Source of the DNA: CBFGTV01 sp965652145
Lineage (GTDB): Bacteria; Bacillota; Clostridia; Peptostreptococcales; Natronincolaceae
Assembly (NCBI GenBank): GCA_965652145.1
Contig: CBFGTV010000049.1
Location: 1-25,419 of the forward strand
DNA: 25,419 nt
Direction of reading: 5' to 3'
The notes under the pieces are model-generated. The model did not search any database and was not told the origin of the DNA. It saw nothing but the letters and a program-made list of their open reading frames with translations. This document shows positions 21,356-25,419 of this stretch, one piece after another; the stretch's first letter is position 1, and every line of letters starts with the position of its first letter. The position numbers and the translations under genes are program-made.

Positions 21356-23166
21356 ATTTGATACTTTTTCAATTCCGCCTTGAAGTTTCCTATCAGGGTC
21401 TCTAATTGGTTAATATGGGCCGTTAAATCCTTTACCTTTTCGGAATATTGAATAACATTGGCGCTCATTTCCTCTGAAGAAGCAGAGTTTTCCTCTGCAA
21501 TGGCAGCTAGAGAATGGATATTCTCTACAACAGAGGTAAGCTGATTGGTTTCAGTAGACAGTTGATTAATTAATTTTACAATGACATTGGCCACCTGCAC
21601 CAGGGCCGAGGTTGATGCCTCATTGTCCCTTGTTACTTGGTCAAGGGTGTTGTTACTAGCTTCCAGCTGCTGGTACTGGGCCTCAATTTCCTTCACGAAG
21701 CCATTAATCAATTGAATAAAATAGACCAGATTATCGTTAATATGATGTACAGCCTCTTTGGAGTCCTCCGCCAGCTTTCTGATTTCCTCTGCCACCACAG
21801 TGAAGCCCCTGCCAGCCTCACCGGCCCTGGCTGCTTCAATGGCGGCATTCAGGGCCAATAAATTGGTTTGATCGGCAATTTGTTCAACGGTTGAGCTAAT
21901 TTCCATTATTTTAGAGGCCTGCTGGGATAAATCCTGGCCCTGTTGATTCACACTGGAAAAGTTATTTCTTACCTGATTGATCATTTGGTTAACCCTTTGA
22001 ATCGATTCAAAGGAGCTTTTAAGGCTATCAACGGAATGGGTTAGTTGGTTTTTTCCTTCAGTTTCCTCTACAACAATTTGGTTCAGGGTATGAATATATT
22101 GATCCAGTATTGAGACGGCGTGCTCGGTTTCCTCAGCCTGACTTGAAGCACTGAGGGCCACCTCATGAACTACAGAAGAAATCGAATCCGACAGCTCCTT
22201 CATATTGTTTGCAATTTGAGAAAACTCCCGTAAGTAATTGTTCATATCATCGGTTCCACCCTTTAAAAAGAGGAAATCCTTTTTTACCACGTCCTTGGCC
22301 TCGTTAAGAACGGCAACCATATCTTCATTGGCATCGCCGGTTTTTAACAGGGTTTTATGGGCAAAATCCAGGCTTTTTAACCTGTTAAGCTCTCCTTCCA
22401 TTATTTTCAGAGGCTTTAGAACAATAGAGGCAATCAGAAAAGTAATGACGAAGCTGGCCAGGGGGAGCCCTAAATTGATCAACAGGGGTTGGCTTGAATT
22501 TAAAATCATCAGTCCAATGAAAAGTAAGATTGATGGAATTAAACTAACCTTAAGGGCAAGGCTTTTAAAGATACCCAGCCCCATTATCCTGGACATTGGG
22601 CTTGAAATAGTTTGGTCAGCCGATTTTTCCAACCGTATGTTTACCTTCATAAAGGCTTTTTGATCTTCAGTATATCCTGTATCCAATATATTGAATTCAA
22701 TTTTTTCATTAAAATAAGCAGAGCTTCCCTCTAAAAGACCTAAAAAGTAATCAAACAGACCCCGCTTAGATATGTAGGTAATTTCAATTTCCTTTTCGCC
22801 GATTTCCCTGGCCAGCAGTCGAGGTGGATTGGCTCCCTTAATAATCTTCGTCAGCTGCCCATGAACATCATCCATCATCATCAGAAATCCCTTTAGGCTA
22901 TAGCGTTCAAAATAAGAGGGAAACCATGCCTGAAAGGTTTTGATATTTTGGTTTCCGACTTTGCGCCAAATCTGATTAACGGGCTCCTGGGTATGATCCG
23001 ATACAAATTGAAACACTGAAAAAATCTCTTCATCAGGGATATCTTCAAGGGGGCTGATAATACGATTTTCTTGCCAGTCTACAGATTTTACAGCTGCCCT
23101 TACAATTTCTTCGCCAAACAGCCTTTCCAGACTGTTTAGCCAGGTAGACACAACAGTTCCCTTCAC
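21352..23166 (-). CDS. H-NOX methyl-accepting chemotaxis protein, predicted O2 sensor
   Basis: A 604-residue chemoreceptor: N-terminal heme-binding H-NOX domain (1-185), two membrane segments (about 205-255), a linker, and a cytosolic signalling domain with the MCP hairpin tip QTNLLALNAAIEAARAGEAG. The H-NOX part is very close to Tt H-NOX. It has proximal His102 (DDVHGQL), P115, the heme-propionate motif Y131-x-S133-x-R135, and the distal pocket W9, N74 and Y140. Y140 hydrogen-bonds O2 in Tt H-NOX, whereas NO-only members lack it, so O2 binding is predicted. I start at GTG 23166 (MKGTVV), eight bases after GGAG; the GTG at 23175 lies inside that ribosome binding site. With this start, numbering equals Tt H-NOX. 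Single gene with its own terminator. Confidence 0.93.
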   Translation of the reverse strand: MKGTVVSTWLNSLERLFGEEIVRAAVKSVDWQENRIISPLEDIPDEEIFSVFQFVSDHTQEPVNQIWRKVGNQNIKTFQAWFPSYFERYSLKGFLMMMDDVHGQLTKIIKGANPPRLLAREIGEKEIEITYISKRGLFDYFLGLLEGSSAYFNEKIEFNILDTGYTEDQKAFMKVNIRLEKSADQTISSPMSRIMGLGIFKSLALKVSLIPSILLFIGLMILNSSQPLLINLGLPLASFVITFLIASIVLKPLKIMEGELNRLKSLDFAHKTLLKTGDANEDMVAVLNEAKDVVKKDFLFLKGGTDDMNNYLREFSQIANNMKELSDSISSVVHEVALSASSQAEETEHAVSILDQYIHTLNQIVVEETEGKNQLTHSVDSLKSSFESIQRVNQMINQVRNNFSSVNQQGQDLSQQASKIMEISSTVEQIADQTNLLALNAAIEAARAGEAGRGFTVVAEEIRKLAEDSKEAVHHINDNLVYFIQLINGFVKEIEAQYQQLEASNNTLDQVTRDNEASTSALVQVANVIVKLINQLSTETNQLTSVVENIHSLAAIAEENSASSEEMSANVIQYSEKVKDLTAHINQLETLIGNFKAELKKYQI

Positions 23167-23342
23167 CCTTATCACTCCTTTATTTTCATTGTAAAAAATA
23201 TAATGACAAAGTCCTTTATATTATCCTAAATTATATCAAAAAAAAACTTTTAGAGATAGGGAAATAAAAACTAAAACAAAATAAAATCTTTTTTGTAAAG
23301 CAAGATATAATCAGTTTTGTTCGTCACTAAAAATATAAAATA

Positions 23343-23351
23343 TGCTATAAT
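23343..23351 (+). promoter_or_regulatory. Extended -10 promoter of the 59-residue protein gene
   Basis: TGC-TATAAT lies 33 bases upstream of the ATG; no convincing -35. It has the same extended -10 form as the Crp/Fnr regulator promoter. Confidence 0.55.
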
Positions 23352-23384
23352 TAGTCCTATAATCAGATAAGGAGGCATAATCAA

Positions 23385-23564
23385 ATGTCATTTCTATACC
23401 AGGGTGTTAATCTATTAATCGTATTGATTTTATTAGGAATACCAGTTGTGGTCACCCTGCTGCTGTTTAAGCGTTTTCAAAATCAGCCCCAAGAGGAAAC
23501 CGGGCTTCAGGAAAAAATAAAGGAGCTGGAGGACCGAATACGGCAGCTTGAGGATAAAATGTAG
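23385..23564 (+). CDS. Small membrane-anchored coiled-coil protein
   Basis: A 59-residue ORF. It has one hydrophobic helix (about residues 7-28, VNLLIVLILLGIPVVVTLLL), a basic KRF stop-transfer, then a charged heptad-like helix (LQEKIKELEDRIRQLEDKM) that should form a short cytosolic coiled coil. AAGGAGG lies at good distance from the ATG, with an extended -10 box upstream and a terminator downstream, so a real single-gene unit is likely. No family recognised; the plan resembles small phage-shock-C-like or scaffold micro-proteins. Confidence 0.7.
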   Translation: MSFLYQGVNLLIVLILLGIPVVVTLLLFKRFQNQPQEETGLQEKIKELEDRIRQLEDKM

Positions 23565-23616
23565 CTCAGTTAATCCCATAATCTCAAACAGAGTATTAAT
23601 ATTAAAACAGATTGAT

Positions 23617-23653
23617 GACGGCTTTTTTAATTGATGCAGCCGTCTCATTTTTT
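23617..23653 (+). terminator. Terminator of the 59-residue protein gene
   Basis: GACGGCT (23617-23623) pairs perfectly with AGCCGTC (23638-23644), followed by a run of six T. Confidence 0.7.
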
Positions 23654-23728
23654 ACCCTTTTTTCGCCAATGATTCCGAAAAATTTAGAAAAAGGCCAAAG
23701 ACCTCTTGAAAGATTGATAGGTAAAAGT

Positions 23729-23744
23729 ACATAATTTTCTATGT
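23729..23744. promoter_or_regulatory. Candidate operator of the ROK gene
   Basis: ACATA-N6-TATGT is a perfect short palindrome about 20 bases upstream of the ROK gene -35. It may be an autoregulatory site. The arms are only five bases, so chance is possible. Confidence 0.3.
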
Positions 23745-23762
23745 ATTTAAAAAAATAAATAC

Positions 23763-23791
23763 TTGCTTCACTGAAAAAAGTAAGTTACAAT
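23763..23791 (+). promoter_or_regulatory. SigA promoter of the ROK regulator
   Basis: TTGCTT (23763-23768), a 17-base spacer and TACAAT (23786-23791), about 35 bases upstream of the start. Confidence 0.6.
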
Positions 23792-23825
23792 AAAATTAAT
23801 CTAAAGAGTAAAGGTGGAATTGATT

Positions 23826-25055
23826 TTGGGTGATTTAAGAATTGGAAATAAGCAGTTAATCAAAGATCTCAATCGATCCCTGGTAATTGAAAAGATCAGA
23901 AAGGATGGGCCCATTAGCCGTACCGATATTTCCAAGGCGCTGAACCTGGGGCTTTCTACTATTACTAATATAGTAGAAGAGCTTGAAAATGACAATTTGG
24001 TTTTTGAAACCGGTGAAGCAGATTCCACCGGGGGAAGGCGGCCAATCCTTTTGAAATTCAATTATGAGTTTGGCTATACCATTGGGGTGAAAATCGAAGA
24101 AGATCATCTTATTTTGGCCCTTACCAACTTGAAGGCCGATATTCAGGATAAGTTGGACTTGTTTTTTAACAAGGGTGAAAAGCCAGAGGTGGTTATGCCC
24201 CTTATTATTCAGGGGGTTCAGCAGCTTCTTGACAATAATGGCCTGACAGAAGGACAGTTAATGGGGATTGGAATTGCCGTTTCAGGGCTGGTGAATGGCC
24301 AGGAGGGAATTTTAATCAGGTCCTCCATGCTGGGCTGGCATCAGGTGAATATCAAACAGTCCATTGAGGCAGTTATTCATGTTCCTGTCTTTTTAGACAA
24401 CAATGTCAATGCCTATTCTATGGCAGAATTACAGCTGGGCTATGGAAGAATATATGATAATTTCATATGTGTTTCGGTGGGTGCCGGGGTTGGGGCAGGT
24501 ATCATCATTGACAAAAAGCTATATTATGGTCAGTTTGGCGGTGCAGGGGAGATGGGCCATACCATTATTCAAATTGCTGGGTATCCCTGTCACTGTGGTC
24601 AAAAGGGTTGTTTAGAGGAATATGCCTCCGATAAATATTTTGTCAACAGGGGGCCGGTATTATTAAAGGAGTTTCCCCAATCCAGCCTGAAAAGTGGAAA
24701 ATTCTCCTCTGAAGAAGTTTACCGCTCAGCCATGGCAGGTGATCAGCTTGCACTGGCCCTTCTAAAGGAAAGCAGTCTGTACCTGGGCTATGGCTTAGTC
24801 AATGTCATTAATACTATGAATCCATCCATCATCGTATTGGTTGGGGAAAGAATGGTGGTCAAGGATTTGTTTCTTGATCATACGCTGAAGGTGGCCCGGG
24901 AAAACTTTTTCTCGCCAGTGAATTATCATACGACTATACATGTATCAGAGCTGGGGAATAATGCATGGGTAGTTGGGGCCGCACTGCTGGCCATAGACCA
25001 TTTGTTTCAGATGCCTATTTATAAAAATACTAATCCCAAAACCAGGGTTATATAG
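23826..25055 (+). CDS. ROK family transcriptional regulator (NagC/XylR type)
   Basis: A 409-residue sugar-responsive repressor. It has an N-terminal winged helix (about residues 15-65, IRKDGPISRTDISKALNLGL) and a C-terminal ROK domain with DNNVNAYSMAELQLG, VGAGVGAGIII and the zinc site H245, C255, C257, C262 (CHCGQKGCLEE). The DxGGT ATP loop of ROK kinases is degenerate here (IGVKIEEDHLI), so it should bind sugar without phosphorylating it, as in XylR. Start is uncertain: TTG 23826 lies eight bases after AAAGGTGG and fits family length, while GTG 23814 and TTG 23820 are closer to or inside that site. A sugar ABC permease follows 22 bases later, so it probably controls that uptake operon. Confidence 0.9.
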   Translation: MGDLRIGNKQLIKDLNRSLVIEKIRKDGPISRTDISKALNLGLSTITNIVEELENDNLVFETGEADSTGGRRPILLKFNYEFGYTIGVKIEEDHLILALTNLKADIQDKLDLFFNKGEKPEVVMPLIIQGVQQLLDNNGLTEGQLMGIGIAVSGLVNGQEGILIRSSMLGWHQVNIKQSIEAVIHVPVFLDNNVNAYSMAELQLGYGRIYDNFICVSVGAGVGAGIIIDKKLYYGQFGGAGEMGHTIIQIAGYPCHCGQKGCLEEYASDKYFVNRGPVLLKEFPQSSLKSGKFSSEEVYRSAMAGDQLALALLKESSLYLGYGLVNVINTMNPSIIVLVGERMVVKDLFLDHTLKVARENFFSPVNYHTTIHVSELGNNAWVVGAALLAIDHLFQMPIYKNTNPKTRVI

Positions 25056-25077
25056 CAGGGGAAAAGGGAGGGGTACT

Positions 25078-25419
25078 ATGGTTGGTGAAAGAGGATGGAA
25101 AAAGGGCCTGGTAATTGGATTATTTTTACTGCCCAATTTAATCGGATTTATTCTGTTTACAGGAATTCCAATTATCTATTCCTTTGTCCTTAGCTTTACA
25201 GAGTGGAATTTAATTACAACCCCCAGGTTTATTGGGCTTGCGAATTACAAAACATTATTGAAGGATGAGGAGTTCTGGTTGGCCTTAAAGAATACCCTTC
25301 GATTCATCGTGGGCTATCTACCCCTGGTCATGTCAATATCCTTGGGGATTGCATTGATGTTGAATAAAAAAATTAAGATGAAAACGTTTTTTCGAGGGGC
25401 CTATTTTCTTCCTGTGGTT
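25078..25419 (+). CDS. Sugar ABC transporter permease (MalF/UgpA type), partial
   Basis: The first 114 residues are in the window; the rest is cut by its end. GGGAGGGG lies just before ATG 25078. Seen: a first membrane helix (GLVIGLFLLPNLIGFILF), then SFTEWNLITTPRFIGLANY, which is the typical N-terminal stretch of binding-protein-dependent sugar permeases, and the beginning of the transmembrane core (FIVGYLPLVMSISLGIALML, then FRGAYFLPVV). The ROK regulator upstream supports a sugar or oligosaccharide substrate; which one cannot be told. Confidence 0.9.
   Translation, partial: MVGERGWKKGLVIGLFLLPNLIGFILFTGIPIIYSFVLSFTEWNLITTPRFIGLANYKTLLKDEEFWLALKNTLRFIVGYLPLVMSISLGIALMLNKKIKMKTFFRGAYFLPVV

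Noticed and set aside
22238..22663. A 141-codon open frame on the plus strand
   Set aside because: It is antisense to the chemoreceptor gene, which has clear H-NOX and MCP domains; the antisense frame resembles nothing.
25380..25396. TGAAAACGTTTTTTC as a cre site
   Set aside because: It is inside the ABC permease coding region and only half matches the pattern; an A/T-rich codon run explains it.
1..25419. CRISPR arrays, insertion sequences, tRNA, rRNA, phage genes
   Set aside because: I looked for regular direct repeats, transposase motifs, tRNA-like cloverleaf arms and integrases and saw none.

Overview
The window looks like chromosome from a strictly anaerobic, low-GC, motile Firmicute of the class Clostridia, of the Alkaliphilus/Natronincola kind. 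This rests on gene content and style: a nickel-iron CODH-like protein, 2-hydroxyacyl-CoA dehydratase-type activator proteins, an H-NOX chemoreceptor very like that of Caldanaerobacter (Thermoanaerobacter) tengcongensis, strong GGAGG ribosome binding sites, and TTG/GTG starts beside ATG. I see no insertion sequence, prophage, CRISPR array, rRNA or tRNA. The genus is an inference.

Layout. (1) 1-3480: a GAF-GGDEF diguanylate cyclase and a cardiolipin synthase. (2) 3600-6625: three overlapping or abutting genes, two paralogous DUF2229 proteins and a BadF/HgdC-type [4Fe-4S] ATPase, with no dehydratase beside them. (3) 6682-9712, minus strand: a DUF1622 membrane protein, a divergent solitary CooS-like protein, and a DUF1858 mini-protein with a perfect Crp/Fnr palindrome upstream. 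(4) 10176-10862: a Crp/Fnr-type regulator whose recognition helix fits that palindrome. (5) 11312-19104: a glycerol / glycerol-3-phosphate regulon: glpP behind a near-perfect sigma-54 promoter, two small paralogous membrane proteins (putative glycerol transporter), glpK, a leader with a large attenuator, then a GlpA-like FAD dehydrogenase, an FAD/NAD oxidoreductase, a DUF1667 Cys-rich protein and a sigma-54 enhancer-binding activator. (6) 19306-20433: a small unknown protein, a HAD phosphatase and a glutaredoxin. (7) 20512-23166, minus strand: a CAP-domain lipoprotein and an H-NOX chemoreceptor. (8) 23385-25419: a 59-residue membrane/coiled-coil protein, a ROK repressor, and the start of a sugar ABC permease cut by the window end.

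How they fit together. The glycerol block appears to have two control layers. A sigma-54 promoter, with a cognate-type activator encoded in the same locus, would make GlpP. GlpP would then relieve a terminator in the leader of the glycerol-3-phosphate oxidation operon. Uptake (two-subunit transporter), phosphorylation (GlpK) and oxidation (three-protein redox complex) form one pathway. Separately, the CooS-like protein keeps the metal-cluster ligands but seems to have lost the second-shell residues used for CO chemistry, so it may not be a CO dehydrogenase. The chemoreceptor keeps the distal tyrosine that lets H-NOX bind O2, suggesting oxygen avoidance.

Comparisons with reference proteins (CODH-II, Tt H-NOX, Enterococcus GlpK, HgdC) were made from memory and should be confirmed by alignment.
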